The notes under the pieces: generated by a model
What the model saw: the letters and a program-made list of their open reading frames with translations, nothing else
Databases searched by the model: none
Told to the model about the DNA's origin: nothing
In this document: in pieces, positions 17,416-27,066 of the stretch
How the letters are laid out: the number at the start of each line of letters is the position of its first letter
How positions within the stretch are numbered: the stretch's first letter is position 1
Assembly (NCBI GenBank): GCA_023128035.1
Contig: JAGMES010000007.1
Location: 1 to 64,000 of the forward strand
DNA from: Halanaerobiales bacterium
Lineage (GTDB): Bacteria > Bacillota_F > Halanaerobiia > DY22613
Direction: 5' to 3'
Length of the DNA: 64,000 bases
Made by a program: the position numbers and the translations under genes

Positions 17416-18606
17416 TTATTCCCTAATATCATTCAAAATTTCATCAAATAATCTCGTAAACTCCTCCAGCTCACTCATCTTTATATTCAAAGCTGGCAAT
17501 AATCTTACTACTGTAGTATTGGTCACGTTTAATAATAACTTTTTCTCAAAAGCAATTTCCTTTATTCGATTTGCATACTTTCCAACTTCTATCCCAATAA
17601 TAAATCCTCTTCCTCGAATTTCCTTAATAATATCAGGATATTTAGTTTTAAACTTATTAAACTCAGCAAATAAATAACTAATTTTTTCCTTCATCTCATT
17701 ACAAAATTCTTCTGAAACAATCTCTCTTACAGCGAATTCACCGACCGAACAGGCTAATGGATTACCACCGAAGGTACTCCCGTGATCTCCAGGTTGAAGC
17801 ACATCTTCTAATTCTTCAGCTACCAACATCGCTCCTAATGGAATCCCTCCACCAAGTGCTTTTGCTGAAGTTACTATATGAGGAGTAAAGTTAAATTTCT
17901 CAAAGGCAAATAAATCCCCCGTTCTGCCCATCCCAGTTTGGATCTCGTCAACTATGATTAAGAAGTTATGCTTTTTAGAAAGCTGAACAAGTGCACCGAT
18001 AAATTCCTGAGATACTTCCCAGATTCCACCTTCACCCTGAATGATTTCAACAAAAACGGCACAGGTTTTGTCACTTACTTTACTTTCAAGATCAGCAATA
18101 TCATTAAAGTTAAAATAATCCACCCCTGGTAGAAGAGGTCGAAAATCATCTTGATATTTGCTTTGGCATGTTAGAGAAAGAGCGCCACAGGTTCTTCCAT
18201 GGAAAGAGTTATGTGCTGACAATATCTGATATTTATCTTCACTAAATCTCTTTCCAAATTTTCGAGCCAACTTAATAGCTGCTTCATTCGCTTCAGTACC
18301 AGAATTTGCAAAAAAAACTTTTGAAGCAAAAGAATTTTCTACAAGTAATTTAGCTAAATTAACAACTGGTTCAGATGCAAAGTAATTTGAAAGGTGAATA
18401 TATTTTTGGGATTGTTCGATGATTCTAGTTATTACTTCTTCATGTTTATGTCCAAATAGATTCACTGCTATTCCACTATACATATCCAAATACTTATCTC
18501 CATCACTAGTATAAAGATATGAGCCTTCTCCTTTTACTATATCTAAATTGATTCGGTTGTAGACGTTCAAAACATACTCTTTATCTTCTCTATACAAACT
18601 TCTCAT
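17416..18606 (-). CDS. argD: Class III aminotransferase, ArgD/PatA type, probably N-acetyl-diaminopimelate aminotransferase
   Basis: 396-residue PLP enzyme. Visible marks: FANSGTEANEAAIKLARKFG, HNSFHGRT, VDEIQTGMGRTG, the Schiff-base lysine in TSAKALGGGIPLGAM and GSTFGGNPLAC. The family includes acetylornithine aminotransferase (ArgD) and N-acetyl-LL-diaminopimelate aminotransferase. As last gene of lysC-asd-dapA-dapB-dapH, directly after the acetyltransferase DapH, it most likely converts N-acetyl-2-amino-6-oxopimelate to N-acetyl-LL-DAP, the step that PatA performs in the acetylase pathway. It might also serve arginine synthesis. No dapL (deacetylase) or dapF is seen in the window. Confidence 0.88.
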   Translation of the reverse strand: MRSLYREDKEYVLNVYNRINLDIVKGEGSYLYTSDGDKYLDMYSGIAVNLFGHKHEEVITRIIEQSQKYIHLSNYFASEPVVNLAKLLVENSFASKVFFANSGTEANEAAIKLARKFGKRFSEDKYQILSAHNSFHGRTCGALSLTCQSKYQDDFRPLLPGVDYFNFNDIADLESKVSDKTCAVFVEIIQGEGGIWEVSQEFIGALVQLSKKHNFLIIVDEIQTGMGRTGDLFAFEKFNFTPHIVTSAKALGGGIPLGAMLVAEELEDVLQPGDHGSTFGGNPLACSVGEFAVREIVSEEFCNEMKEKISYLFAEFNKFKTKYPDIIKEIRGRGFIIGIEVGKYANRIKEIAFEKKLLLNVTNTTVVRLLPALNIKMSELEEFTRLFDEILNDIRE

Positions 18607-18628
18607 AATATCACATCTTTCATAAAAA

Positions 18629-19366
18629 TTACGATCTTAGATCCTCTAATATTTGAGTTTTATTTATAGTGTTGGCATCTTTTTCTTTAATAACCTTTGC
18701 AGGAGTGCCTGCAGCTACACTGTTTGGTGGAACATCTTTTGTCACCACAGATCCTGCTGCTACAACTGAACCTTTTCCGATTCGAACACCTTCTAAAATA
18801 ACTGCATTCGCTCCAATCAAAACATCATCTTCGACAATTACAGGTGTCTTACTTGGTGGCTCTAGAACACCAGCGATAACTGCACCTGCACCAACATGGA
18901 CATTCTTTCCAATAGTTCCTCTAGCCCCTACCACTGCATTCATATCTATCATTGTATTTTCGCCTATCTCTGCACCAATATTGATCACAGCACCCATCAT
19001 GATTACAGCATTTTTCCCGATATATACCTTATCTCTTATGGTAGCGCCTGGCTCAATCCGGGCTTGTACATTTTTAATATCTAAGAGGGGAATTGCAGAA
19101 TTTCTTCGATCATTCTCAATGTGATAATATTCGATTTGATCTTCATAATTTTCAAGAATCGAAACTGCTTTATCATATTCACCTATTACAATTCTAGAAT
19201 CTCCACTTCCGAATACTTTAAGATCAGAAAAATCAATTTTATCTAATTCACCCTTAAGATAAAGTTTCACCGGTGTAGTCTTCTTTGCATCCTTTATGAA
19301 TTTTGCTATTTTATATGGATCTGTCAAGTCAATATTAGAGATATTGTTCTTTTGCTCACTAATCAT
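18629..19366 (-). CDS. dapH: DapH, tetrahydrodipicolinate N-acetyltransferase
   Basis: 245 residues. The N-terminal segment [24 protein letters not shown] is the DapH N-terminal domain. From about residue 90 a left-handed beta-helix of hexapeptide repeats begins ([20 protein letters not shown]..., then [20 protein letters not shown]). The acetyl-CoA-binding end is [20 protein letters not shown]. It transfers acetyl from acetyl-CoA to L-2,3,4,5-tetrahydrodipicolinate, so this organism uses the acetylase branch of DAP synthesis. 22 bp before the aminotransferase, 7 bp after dapB. Confidence 0.94.
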   Translation of the reverse strand: MISEQKNNISNIDLTDPYKIAKFIKDAKKTTPVKLYLKGELDKIDFSDLKVFGSGDSRIVIGEYDKAVSILENYEDQIEYYHIENDRRNSAIPLLDIKNVQARIEPGATIRDKVYIGKNAVIMMGAVINIGAEIGENTMIDMNAVVGARGTIGKNVHVGAGAVIAGVLEPPSKTPVIVEDDVLIGANAVILEGVRIGKGSVVAAGSVVTKDVPPNSVAAGTPAKVIKEKDANTINKTQILEDLRS

Positions 19367-19373
19367 TCATTTA

Positions 19374-20135
19374 TCAGTCCTTTCTAATCAAATCATCCAT
19401 GGTATAAAATCCATGATCTTTCATGCTAATAAATTTAGCTGCCTTTAGCGCGCCCAGTGCAAATATGCTTTTTGATAGGGCTGAATGTTTTATTTCGATT
19501 ATTTCATCTGTTCCAGCAAAAATAACCGTATGCTCTCCAGGGATTGTACCACCTCGGATTGCATGGATACCAATCTCATTTTCACTTCTTCTTTTCTTTT
19601 TTGTTTCTCTGCCAAAAACATATTCTTTTGCATGATTCAATTCTCCATTGATAGCATCGGCAATCATATATGCTGTACCACTTGGAGCATCAATCTTCTT
19701 ATTATGATGTTTTTCAATAATTTCTATGTCAAAAGAATCATCTAAAACTGGTGCAGCTTTTTTAACCAGATCAATAAGTAAATTAATCCCCAAGGACATA
19801 TTCGCTGAATAAAAGATCGGCATCTTCACCGCAGTCTTCTGCATATAGCTAATCTCATTAGGAGATAATCCTGTTGTTGCTATAACAAGCCCGATTTTTT
19901 TCTCAGAACCATACTTTAATAGTCCTGGCAATGAGTCAGGTTTTGAAAAATCGATAATAACATCTGCTGCTTCATTAATCTCAAATATATCTTGATATAC
20001 GGGATAATCATTATCATATTTATCAAGATTATGATCAACACCCGCAACTATCATTAGAGTTTCATCTTTTTTGATCTCTTTAGAAAGAACCTGGCCCATT
20101 GTGCCATTACAACCATTAATAATCACCTTCAACAT
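19374..20135 (-). CDS. dapB: DapB, 4-hydroxy-tetrahydrodipicolinate reductase
   Basis: 253 residues. The N-terminal NAD(P)-binding loop is INGCNGTMGQVL, the dinucleotide pocket is VIATTGL, and the catalytic/substrate motif IEKHHNKKIDAPSGTA (His pair and Lys) is intact. Reaction: reduction of HTPA to tetrahydrodipicolinate, which the neighbouring DapH then acetylates. Located 4 bp after dapA, within the operon. Confidence 0.96.
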   Translation of the reverse strand: MLKVIINGCNGTMGQVLSKEIKKDETLMIVAGVDHNLDKYDNDYPVYQDIFEINEAADVIIDFSKPDSLPGLLKYGSEKKIGLVIATTGLSPNEISYMQKTAVKMPIFYSANMSLGINLLIDLVKKAAPVLDDSFDIEIIEKHHNKKIDAPSGTAYMIADAINGELNHAKEYVFGRETKKKRRSENEIGIHAIRGGTIPGEHTVIFAGTDEIIEIKHSALSKSIFALGALKAAKFISMKDHGFYTMDDLIRKD

Positions 20136-20139
20136 TAGG

Positions 20140-21027
20140 TCAACCCTCCAACGAAATATCTAATTCTTTCATTCTATCAATTAGTATATTCCGATTTTCT
20201 TCTAACATACTGGTTAATGGTAATCTTAAATCTCCCACATCCATTCCCATAAGATTCATCGCAGTTTTCACTGGGATCGGATTGTTTTCAATAAATAATG
20301 CATTGATGAAGCCATTCATTTTCAGTTGTAAATCTCTCGCTTCATTAACCTTACCTTCAAGATAATTCATAACCATCTCATGTGTTTCTTTAGGCAAAAT
20401 ATTTGCAACAACTGAAATAACTCCCTTGCCTCCCAATGATAATAAAGGAACAATCATATCATCATTACCTGAGTAAATATCAAAATCGTCCGAACATAAT
20501 CTAGCAATTTCAGCTACCTGACTGATATTGCCACTAGCTTCTTTTACAGCACTAATATTTTTATGCTTAGATAATTCCAAAATAGTTTGAGGAAGTAGAT
20601 TTAGACCTGTTCTACCTGGAACGTTATAAAGTATGATTGGTATATTTACACTTTCTGCAATAGAAAGATAATGTTCGACTAATCCTTTCTGGGTTGTTTT
20701 GTTATAATAAGGAGTAACAATTAATAATCCATCTACTCCAACTTTTTCAGCATATTTGCTTAATTCAATAGCATGATGAGTATTATTACTACCAGTTCCA
20801 GCGATAACCGGAATCCGTTTATTTGTACTATCAACCGTAAATTTAATCGTTTCTCTCCGTTCTTCCTCTGTCATCGTAGAAGATTCACCTGTTGTACCAC
20901 AAATAATAATAGCATCTGTTCCTTTTTCAACATGCCAATCGATTAATTCACCCAATTTGTCATAATCGACACTGTTTTTCCTAAAAGGCGTAACTATAGC
21001 CACTCCAGAACCTGTAAATAAGGTCAT
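20140..21027 (-). CDS. dapA: DapA, 4-hydroxy-tetrahydrodipicolinate synthase
   Basis: 295-residue class I aldolase. The substrate loop is [10 protein letters not shown], the catalytic tyrosine is in LYNVPGRTG and the Schiff-base lysine in [30 protein letters not shown] follows, all typical. It condenses pyruvate with aspartate semialdehyde, the committed step of lysine/DAP synthesis. Preceded by asd with a 48-bp gap and a clear GGGGGAG ribosome site. Confidence 0.97.
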   Translation of the reverse strand: MTLFTGSGVAIVTPFRKNSVDYDKLGELIDWHVEKGTDAIIICGTTGESSTMTEEERRETIKFTVDSTNKRIPVIAGTGSNNTHHAIELSKYAEKVGVDGLLIVTPYYNKTTQKGLVEHYLSIAESVNIPIILYNVPGRTGLNLLPQTILELSKHKNISAVKEASGNISQVAEIARLCSDDFDIYSGNDDMIVPLLSLGGKGVISVVANILPKETHEMVMNYLEGKVNEARDLQLKMNGFINALFIENNPIPVKTAMNLMGMDVGDLRLPLTSMLEENRNILIDRMKELDISLEG

Positions 21028-21075
21028 TAATACTCCCCCATTCTTTAATTTTAAGATTTATTTATTTAAAATAGA

Positions 21076-22062
21076 TTATTTTAGTAGCAATTCTGCTATT
21101 TGTACAGTATTGGTAGCTGCACCTTTTCTAATATTATCTGCTACTATCCACATATTAATTCCATTTTCCACACTGAAATCCCTTCTTATTCGCCCAACAT
21201 ATATTTCATCTGTTCCTTCTACATCGATTGCCATAGGGTAGATATTATTACAAACATCATCTTTTACTATAATACCTTCTGCTTTATTAAAAATATTATA
21301 TATCTCAGAAAGCTCAAAAGTTTTTTCAAATTCTACATTCACAGATATACTATGACCATGTCTTACGGGAACTCTCACTGCAGTGGCGGTAATTCTCAAA
21401 TTATCATCATGCAATATCTTTCTCGTTTCATTAATCATTTTTATCTCTTCTTTTGTATATCCATCTTCCACAAACACATCAATATGAGGAAGACAATTAA
21501 AAGCTATCGGATGAGGATATTTCTTGGGCTGATTCCCTTTCAATCCACTCTCTAAATCCTCTACACCTCCAACTCCTGAGCCTGAAACTGCCTGATAAGT
21601 CGAATAAATGATTCTTTTAATTTTAAATTGTTTATGCAAAAATTTTAACGGTACAACTACCTGGATTGTAGAACAATTTGGATTTGCAATAATCCCATTA
21701 TTCCACTTAACATCCTCAGGATTTACCTCTGGCACAACTAACGGAACCTCTTTATCCATTCTCCAAGCACTACTATTATCAATTACGATAACTCCATTTG
21801 CTTTTGCTATTGGAGCAATTTTTTTGCTGATATCTCCCCCTGCTGAAAATAACGCTATATCTATATCCTTTTTAAATGAGTCTTCTTTTAACTCTTCAAC
21901 AACATACTCTTTGCCAAGATATTTTATTACCTTACCTTTTGATTTTGCGGATGCAAATAAATACAGTTGATCTATGGGAAAGTTCCTTTCTTCTAAAACA
22001 TTGAGAAACATTCTCCCAACCATTCCAGTGGCTCCAACAACAGCAACATTTACCTTTTTCAC
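21076..22062 (-). CDS. asd: Aspartate-semialdehyde dehydrogenase
   Basis: 328 residues starting at GTG with GGAGGTG 6 nt upstream. NADP loop VVGATGMVGRMFL at the N-terminus, the active-site cysteine in IIANPNCSTIQ, and the late histidine in VPVRHGHSISV. It makes aspartate semialdehyde from aspartyl phosphate, linking LysC to DapA. 16 bp after lysC. Confidence 0.96.
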   Translation of the reverse strand: MKKVNVAVVGATGMVGRMFLNVLEERNFPIDQLYLFASAKSKGKVIKYLGKEYVVEELKEDSFKKDIDIALFSAGGDISKKIAPIAKANGVIVIDNSSAWRMDKEVPLVVPEVNPEDVKWNNGIIANPNCSTIQVVVPLKFLHKQFKIKRIIYSTYQAVSGSGVGGVEDLESGLKGNQPKKYPHPIAFNCLPHIDVFVEDGYTKEEIKMINETRKILHDDNLRITATAVRVPVRHGHSISVNVEFEKTFELSEIYNIFNKAEGIIVKDDVCNNIYPMAIDVEGTDEIYVGRIRRDFSVENGINMWIVADNIRKGAATNTVQIAELLLK

Positions 22063-22078
22063 AATTACACCTCCAAAA

Positions 22079-23284
22079 TTATAACTTTAATTCTTCCGCC
22101 AACATCGTTATTGCTTTTTCTTTATTTTCCTTATCTATTGTATAAGATATGCTAATTTCAGAAGTCGTTATTTGCTTAAATTCGATACAATTATCTGCAA
22201 ATATTTTAAATACTTTTGCCGCAACCCCAGATTGATTTCGCATACCCATTCCTATTACTGATATTTTTGAAATATTCATATCTTTTGAAACTCCAATGAC
22301 TGGCATATCCTGTTTTAATTTATCCAGTACCTCATCTATGATATATATATCATCTTTTGGAGCAGTAAAAGAAACATTTACTTGCCCCAAAAATGGTGCT
22401 GTCTGACTTATCATATCTACATTTACATCATTTTTTGCTAACTCTCCAAAAATTCTAGAGATATTTTTTGAATCATAAGGAATATGATTAATAGTAGTCA
22501 TTACAATATCGTCACTTACACTAATTCCTGTGATTACTTTCTCTTCCATTGATTCATCTAACTCCTTTATATAGGTTCCAGGTATATCTTCTGTACTCAA
22601 TGCAACATAAATAGGCACTCTAAATTTATATCCGATCTCAACTGCCCTAGGTTCCATTACTCCAGCTCCTAAACTTGCCATTTCCATCATCTCTTCATAA
22701 CTAATATATTCTAACTTTTTTGCTTCTGGGTAAACCCGGGGATCCACTGCATAAACTCCATCAACATCTGTATATATTTCGCATGATGAATTAAGCTTAG
22801 CCGCAATTGCAACTGCAGTAGTATCTGAACCTCCCCTTCCTAAAGTAGTTATATCGCCACTTTCATTTATACCCTGAAAACCTGCTACAACTACAATTTT
22901 ACCTTCATTTAAATAACTCTTAACATTATCAATATCTATCTTAGTTATACGGCTTTTTGTATGAAAACCCTCTGTTTTAATCCCTGCTTGAAATCCTGTT
23001 AACGATATCGAAGAATATCCATGTTCTTCAAGAGCAATTGATAGTAAAGCAATTGAAACCTGCTCTCCAGTGGATATAAGCATATCCATCTCTCTCTTAG
23101 ATGGATATGATGAAATCGTTTTGGCCATTTCAATAAGGGTATTCGTTGTTTTACCCATCGCAGAAACTATAACCACTATGTCATTACCTTTTTCTCTTTC
23201 TTTAACAACTCTTTTTGCTACCAGTTTGATCTTATCTACAGTTGCTACTGAAGTTCCTCCATATTTCTGCACAATTACCGCCAA
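22079..23284 (-). CDS. lysC: Aspartate kinase with two C-terminal ACT domains
   Basis: First enzyme of the aspartate pathway. VQKYGGTSVATVDKI is the nucleotide-binding start, GRGGSDTTAVAIAA the kinase motif and CEIYTDVDGVYAVDPR the substrate motif. Two ACT domains (about residues 265-400) give feedback control by an amino acid, probably lysine or meso-DAP. An upstream GTG (23293) sits only 1 nt after the AGGTGG ribosome site. The TTG at 23284 is about 7 nt away from it and gives MAVIVQKYGG, so I prefer that start. First gene of the operon. Confidence 0.93.
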   Translation of the reverse strand: MAVIVQKYGGTSVATVDKIKLVAKRVVKEREKGNDIVVIVSAMGKTTNTLIEMAKTISSYPSKREMDMLISTGEQVSIALLSIALEEHGYSSISLTGFQAGIKTEGFHTKSRITKIDIDNVKSYLNEGKIVVVAGFQGINESGDITTLGRGGSDTTAVAIAAKLNSSCEIYTDVDGVYAVDPRVYPEAKKLEYISYEEMMEMASLGAGVMEPRAVEIGYKFRVPIYVALSTEDIPGTYIKELDESMEEKVITGISVSDDIVMTTINHIPYDSKNISRIFGELAKNDVNVDMISQTAPFLGQVNVSFTAPKDDIYIIDEVLDKLKQDMPVIGVSKDMNISKISVIGMGMRNQSGVAAKVFKIFADNCIEFKQITTSEISISYTIDKENKEKAITMLAEELKL

Positions 23285-23413
23285 AACTATCACCCACCTT
23301 GTATATTAGCTTATCATGAACTGGCAAAATTAATCCTTAGTTAATAATTAATTTATGCGAGTTTCACCAATTATTCTACATTAATTCCACTTTTCCTTCT
23401 TCTAAGTCAAAAA

Positions 23414-23441
23414 AATACCTGGTTATAATTAACTAGGTATT
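23414..23441 (-). terminator. Strong terminator 130 bp upstream of lysC
   Basis: AATACCTGGTTA / TAACTAGGTATT stem with one G-T pair and a TAAT loop, then TTTTTTT on the minus strand. With the hairpin at 23447-23488 it forms a tandem pair between the SpoVB-like gene and lysC. Confidence 0.8.
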
Positions 23442-23446
23442 AAAAA

Positions 23447-23488
23447 AACACCCAAACAATCTACCCCCTCGTAGACCATCCAGGTGTT
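23447..23488 (-). terminator. Bulged hairpin with U tract, first of a tandem pair before lysC
   Basis: Outer stem AACACC/GGTGTT, inner stem TCTAC/GTAGA, asymmetric internal loop, then T7 on the minus strand. Its two-tier shape is richer than a plain terminator. I could not match it to a riboswitch, and no lysine-riboswitch consensus is visible in 23285-23659. The rest of that gap shows nothing else. Confidence 0.6.
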
Positions 23489-23659
23489 ATCTGCGCTTTA
23501 AAATTAACTTTACTTTAATATTAACTTGTTATTAAAATAATATGGCTTCCTATGTCGTTTATTGTAACAAAAAAATCGGATTAAGTCAATATCTTTGGTA
23601 ATTTTCAGAATATTAAATTATTAACTTTCTAAAAAATAATCTAACCAAAACGAAAAACT

Positions 23660-25201
23660 TCAAGCTGAATCTCCCCTTTCTCCAAAAATAATTTTTTTCA
23701 TCTCCTTTCGAGTAATCCCTTTAAATAAAACTAACAGTAAAAAATAGCTTACTACACCTATTAAAACTATCCCTGTCACCTGATACGCACGAGCCAATTT
23801 ACCCCATTTAAAACCCCAATTTATCAAATAAAGTACCCCTCCCATACCTAGCGAAGCCATGATAGAAGGCATAATTATTTTCCTTAATTTTTTAAATCCT
23901 GTTTGTCTCTTTAGATCACGTAAATTACCACACAAGCTGATTAAATACCCAAATACAGTACCCAAAGCAGCTCCGCGAATCCCGAAGATAGGTGTTAAAG
24001 AATAATTAATTACCCCATTAAAAATGCCACCAATAAAAAGATTCCTAGCTGGTAGATAAGTATTCCCTAAACCCTGAATTATTCCTGTAATCACCGTCTG
24101 TAAAGAAATTAATGGCACAGTCCAGCATAAAACTTGCAATGGTAAAATTGCTTTATCTGTTCTAAACAGAAGCCAACTTAATGGCTCTGCCAGCAAAAAT
24201 AAACCTATAGAAGCAGGAAAACTAACAATAGCTCCCCATTTTACAGCTTCTCCAATTCTATAATAGGTTAGTTTTTTCGAGGTAAGATTGCTTTTCGCAA
24301 TAGCAGGGATTAGATTAACTGCAAGAGCTGTGGCAATAATCGTCGGGAAAATGACCAATGAATTTGCCATTCCAAACCCTCCGTAAATTGCTCTAACCTC
24401 TGCTTTCAAATATCCAATCATCTCTAATCTTCTAGGGATAATCAACCCATCCAAAAACTGCATCAAAGATATAGCTAATGCTCCTAAAGTAACAGGAAGA
24501 GCAAATTTCATCACCCTTCCCACCAAATGTAGTTGAATCCACTTGCCATTCTTTTTTGGAACTAATCCTGATCGTCGTCCATAGATATAGAAACCTATTA
24601 AAACTATCAAACCTGCCAATCCACCGATACCAGAACCTATAGTAACTCCTGATGCTCCAATAGCAGGGCCAGCCCCGATCAACAAACTAACCAAAACAAG
24701 CCCTGAAGCCACACGGACCAACTGTTCAACAAACTGTGAAACCGCAGTAGGAGTCATCTGCTCCAAACCCTGGAAATATCCTCGAAAAACTGCCAGAATT
24801 GCCCCAATTAAGATCGCTGGGCCAATTCCAATTAATGAAGGATAAACATCTATATCCCCTAATAAGCCACCAGCGAGCATTTTAGCTCCAAGCATAAAAC
24901 TTCCAGCTAAAAAAAGACCGAAGAAAGCATTAAAAGTCAACATTGTCGTAAAAATTCCAGTATTAGTCTTTCCTTTCGTCATACTCTCAGTAGCCGAAAG
25001 ATGCGAGATAGCAACAGGAATTCCCGAGACAAACAAAACTAAAATAGGTGTATATAAAGAATATGCCCTTGTATATAAACCAAACCCTTCATCTCCAATA
25101 ATCCGGGCGAGAACAAACTTAAACAAAACGCCGACTAGCTTAATGGAAAAGCCGCTTACTGCGAGGATCAACGTTCCCTTCATCAAACTCTGCTTTTTCA
25201 C
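23660..25201 (-). CDS. SpoVB/MurJ-like polysaccharide flippase (MVF superfamily)
   Basis: 513-residue multi-pass membrane protein with about 14 hydrophobic segments. The opening KGTLILAVSGFSIKLVGVLFKF followed by ARIIGDEGFGLYTRAYSLY matches the SpoVB/YtgP family of Firmicutes, as does FRGYFQGLEQMTPTAVSQFVEQLVR. Family members flip lipid-linked glycans, including cortex peptidoglycan precursors. Its own ribosome site is GGGGGG-like. Whether it serves sporulation (SpoVB) or vegetative polysaccharide export cannot be decided; the next gene downstream in direction of transcription is lysC after two terminators. Confidence 0.88.
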   Translation of the reverse strand: MKKQSLMKGTLILAVSGFSIKLVGVLFKFVLARIIGDEGFGLYTRAYSLYTPILVLFVSGIPVAISHLSATESMTKGKTNTGIFTTMLTFNAFFGLFLAGSFMLGAKMLAGGLLGDIDVYPSLIGIGPAILIGAILAVFRGYFQGLEQMTPTAVSQFVEQLVRVASGLVLVSLLIGAGPAIGASGVTIGSGIGGLAGLIVLIGFYIYGRRSGLVPKKNGKWIQLHLVGRVMKFALPVTLGALAISLMQFLDGLIIPRRLEMIGYLKAEVRAIYGGFGMANSLVIFPTIIATALAVNLIPAIAKSNLTSKKLTYYRIGEAVKWGAIVSFPASIGLFLLAEPLSWLLFRTDKAILPLQVLCWTVPLISLQTVITGIIQGLGNTYLPARNLFIGGIFNGVINYSLTPIFGIRGAALGTVFGYLISLCGNLRDLKRQTGFKKLRKIIMPSIMASLGMGGVLYLINWGFKWGKLARAYQVTGIVLIGVVSYFLLLVLFKGITRKEMKKIIFGERGDSA

Positions 25202-25236
25202 AGTCAGCCCCCCCTACGTTCTTGGCCCGGCTAAAA

Positions 25237-26358
25237 TTATTCCCATTCCTCCATTAATTTTATACCCAATTGAGCCAGTTCATTAGCAGCATTAGGTTTA
25301 GCATAATCTTTCATCTGCTCTTTTATTTTTTTCAACCGTTCTGGATGTCCCATCAACGATTGCACCAGAACTTTTAAGGTATATTTCCTTGAGGTCTTTA
25401 CAGCTAATCCATGATTTAAAAGAAAATCTACATTCTCTTCTTCCTGTCCTGGAATAAAGAAAGGAATCACTATCGGAATCTGTTTTAAAAGTGCTTCAGT
25501 TGTAGTCAAACCTCCTGGTTTACTGATTAAAATATCAGACATTGACATCAATTCAGATACATGACGAGTAAAACCTAAAACACGCACTTTATCATCATAG
25601 CCTCTTAAACGTACAGCAGATTCTAATTTTTCCTTCAAAGTTTTATTCCTACCAGCTACTGCAACAACTTGAAAATCTCCTTCAATATCTGCTATTTCAC
25701 AGAGGCAATCTTTCATATTACCTGCTCCAAAACTCCCAGCCATCAAAAGAATTGTAAATTTATCCTCTAGCTTTAGCATCTGCCTAATCACATTGAGGTC
25801 TTTGCATTTCATAAAATCAGGATTTACTGGAATTCCAAATGGATAAACTTTATTAAAGCTGACCCCCTCTTCAGCTAACAAATATTTCATTTCATCAGCA
25901 CCAACTACATAAGCATCAACACCATTTTGAGTCCAGGTAGAATGAGTCGTGTAGTCAGTCAAAACAGCTATCACTGGAACATTGATCATACCTGTTTCTT
26001 TTAATCGTGCAACTGCAATCAAAGGAAATGGGTGAGTTCCTACAATTAAACTTGGATTGTGTTCTTCAATTAATTGTTTAAGCCGTCTTTTTAGCAATAT
26101 ATTAATCAAAGTTGCATGTTCGTGATCCATATAAGGACTATCAGCTAATTTATATAATCTACCAAAAGCTTTCGGTGTATATTTGGCAGAGCTTTCATAA
26201 CCATCGGAAATAATCTTATCCAAAAGAGGACTAACTGCTTTTATTCCGTCAACAATTAAGGCTTTACATCCAATTTCTTCAAAAGCATGCGATATAGCAT
26301 TGGCAGCACTATGATGTCCACCACCAGTTGAGGCTGAAAGAATCATCACTTTTTGCAT
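25237..26358 (-). CDS. MGDG synthase/UgtP-like glycosyltransferase
   Basis: 373 residues, GT28-type two-domain fold. The N-terminal MILSASTGGGHHSAANAISHAF is the diagnostic glycine/histidine loop of the MGDG synthase and diacylglycerol glucosyltransferase family. The C-terminal half carries the nucleotide-sugar site with SDILISKPGGLTTTEALLKQIP. It should transfer glucose or galactose to diacylglycerol at the inner face of the membrane, making glycolipids. It sits 35 bp upstream of the flippase gene in the same direction, so the two are probably cotranscribed. Confidence 0.9.
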   Translation of the reverse strand: MQKVMILSASTGGGHHSAANAISHAFEEIGCKALIVDGIKAVSPLLDKIISDGYESSAKYTPKAFGRLYKLADSPYMDHEHATLINILLKRRLKQLIEEHNPSLIVGTHPFPLIAVARLKETGMINVPVIAVLTDYTTHSTWTQNGVDAYVVGADEMKYLLAEEGVSFNKVYPFGIPVNPDFMKCKDLNVIRQMLKLEDKFTILLMAGSFGAGNMKDCLCEIADIEGDFQVVAVAGRNKTLKEKLESAVRLRGYDDKVRVLGFTRHVSELMSMSDILISKPGGLTTTEALLKQIPIVIPFFIPGQEEENVDFLLNHGLAVKTSRKYTLKVLVQSLMGHPERLKKIKEQMKDYAKPNAANELAQLGIKLMEEWE

Positions 26359-26467
26359 TTATTTTCACTCCTTTTTAGCTTACCCTCACTTTAATAACAA
26401 TTCTCCAATTATATATAAAACCCTTTCTCCAATAACCCAAATTTTCAAAAATAAGATAAACAAATAA

Positions 26468-26502
26468 AAAAGACCATTCTTCTATAAGTAGAATGGCCTT
26501 TT
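26468..26502 (-). terminator. Terminator of the 2-oxoacid:ferredoxin oxidoreductase operon
   Basis: AAAGACCATTCT pairs with AGAATGGCCTTT (one mismatch), loop TCTATAAGT region, followed on the minus strand by TTTTTTATTTG. It lies 16 bp after the gamma-subunit stop. Confidence 0.85.
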
Positions 26503-26518
26503 CGTATATAATTTAAAC

Positions 26519-27046
26519 TTAATTCAATCCAATCTCAATAGCTTTTTTATTCAACTCCAGAATCTTCTCTCTTCCTGCTGGCACTATCTCAGCTAAAGCA
26601 TTGAAAACATCCTCTTTTGAAATATCTGTTAACTTTTGAAGCAATACACCCATAACTACCATATTAGCGCTCTTAACATTACCCAATTCCATAGCAAGAT
26701 CATTTGCTGGAACCTGAATTACTTCACAATTTGGCAGTTCAGGAACGTCCTTGATTATAGAAGAGTTAACAATAATGAGTCCACCATCTTTAACATCTGA
26801 AACAAATTTATCTAATGATGGTTGATTCATCGCAACCAAAATATCTGGACGATTTACGAGTGGGGAAGCAATCTCCTCATCTGAAATAATAACAGAACAA
26901 TTTGCTGTTCCTCCACGCATCTCAGGGCCATATGAAGGAATCCATGTAACTTGCTTATCAATAAGCATTCCAGCATAGGCTAAAACTTTTCCCATAAACA
27001 ATAATCCCTGACCTCCAAAGCCAGCAAAGAGCATTCTAGTCTCCAT
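26519..27046 (-). CDS. 2-oxoacid:ferredoxin oxidoreductase, gamma subunit
   Basis: 175 residues. LFAGFGGQGLLFMGKVLAYAG is the gamma-subunit signature, then WIPSYGPEMRGGTANCSVIISD, which contacts CoA/substrate in related enzymes. Last gene of delta-alpha-beta-gamma. Family role: coenzyme A-dependent oxidative decarboxylation of a 2-oxoacid with ferredoxin reduction, in the cytoplasm. The set most resembles VOR (branched-chain) and KOR (2-oxoglutarate) enzymes; the substrate is not decided by sequence alone. Confidence 0.92.
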   Translation of the reverse strand: METRMLFAGFGGQGLLFMGKVLAYAGMLIDKQVTWIPSYGPEMRGGTANCSVIISDEEIASPLVNRPDILVAMNQPSLDKFVSDVKDGGLIIVNSSIIKDVPELPNCEVIQVPANDLAMELGNVKSANMVVMGVLLQKLTDISKEDVFNALAEIVPAGREKILELNKKAIEIGLN

Positions 27047-27066
27047 CTTAAGACCCCCTTCCTATT

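Noticed and set aside
18669..19124. 151-codon plus-strand frame opposite dapH
   Set aside because: It is the complementary shadow of the hexapeptide repeats of dapH.
23285..23659. Lysine riboswitch upstream of lysC
   Set aside because: No lysine-riboswitch core sequence is visible on the minus strand; only two terminator-type hairpins.
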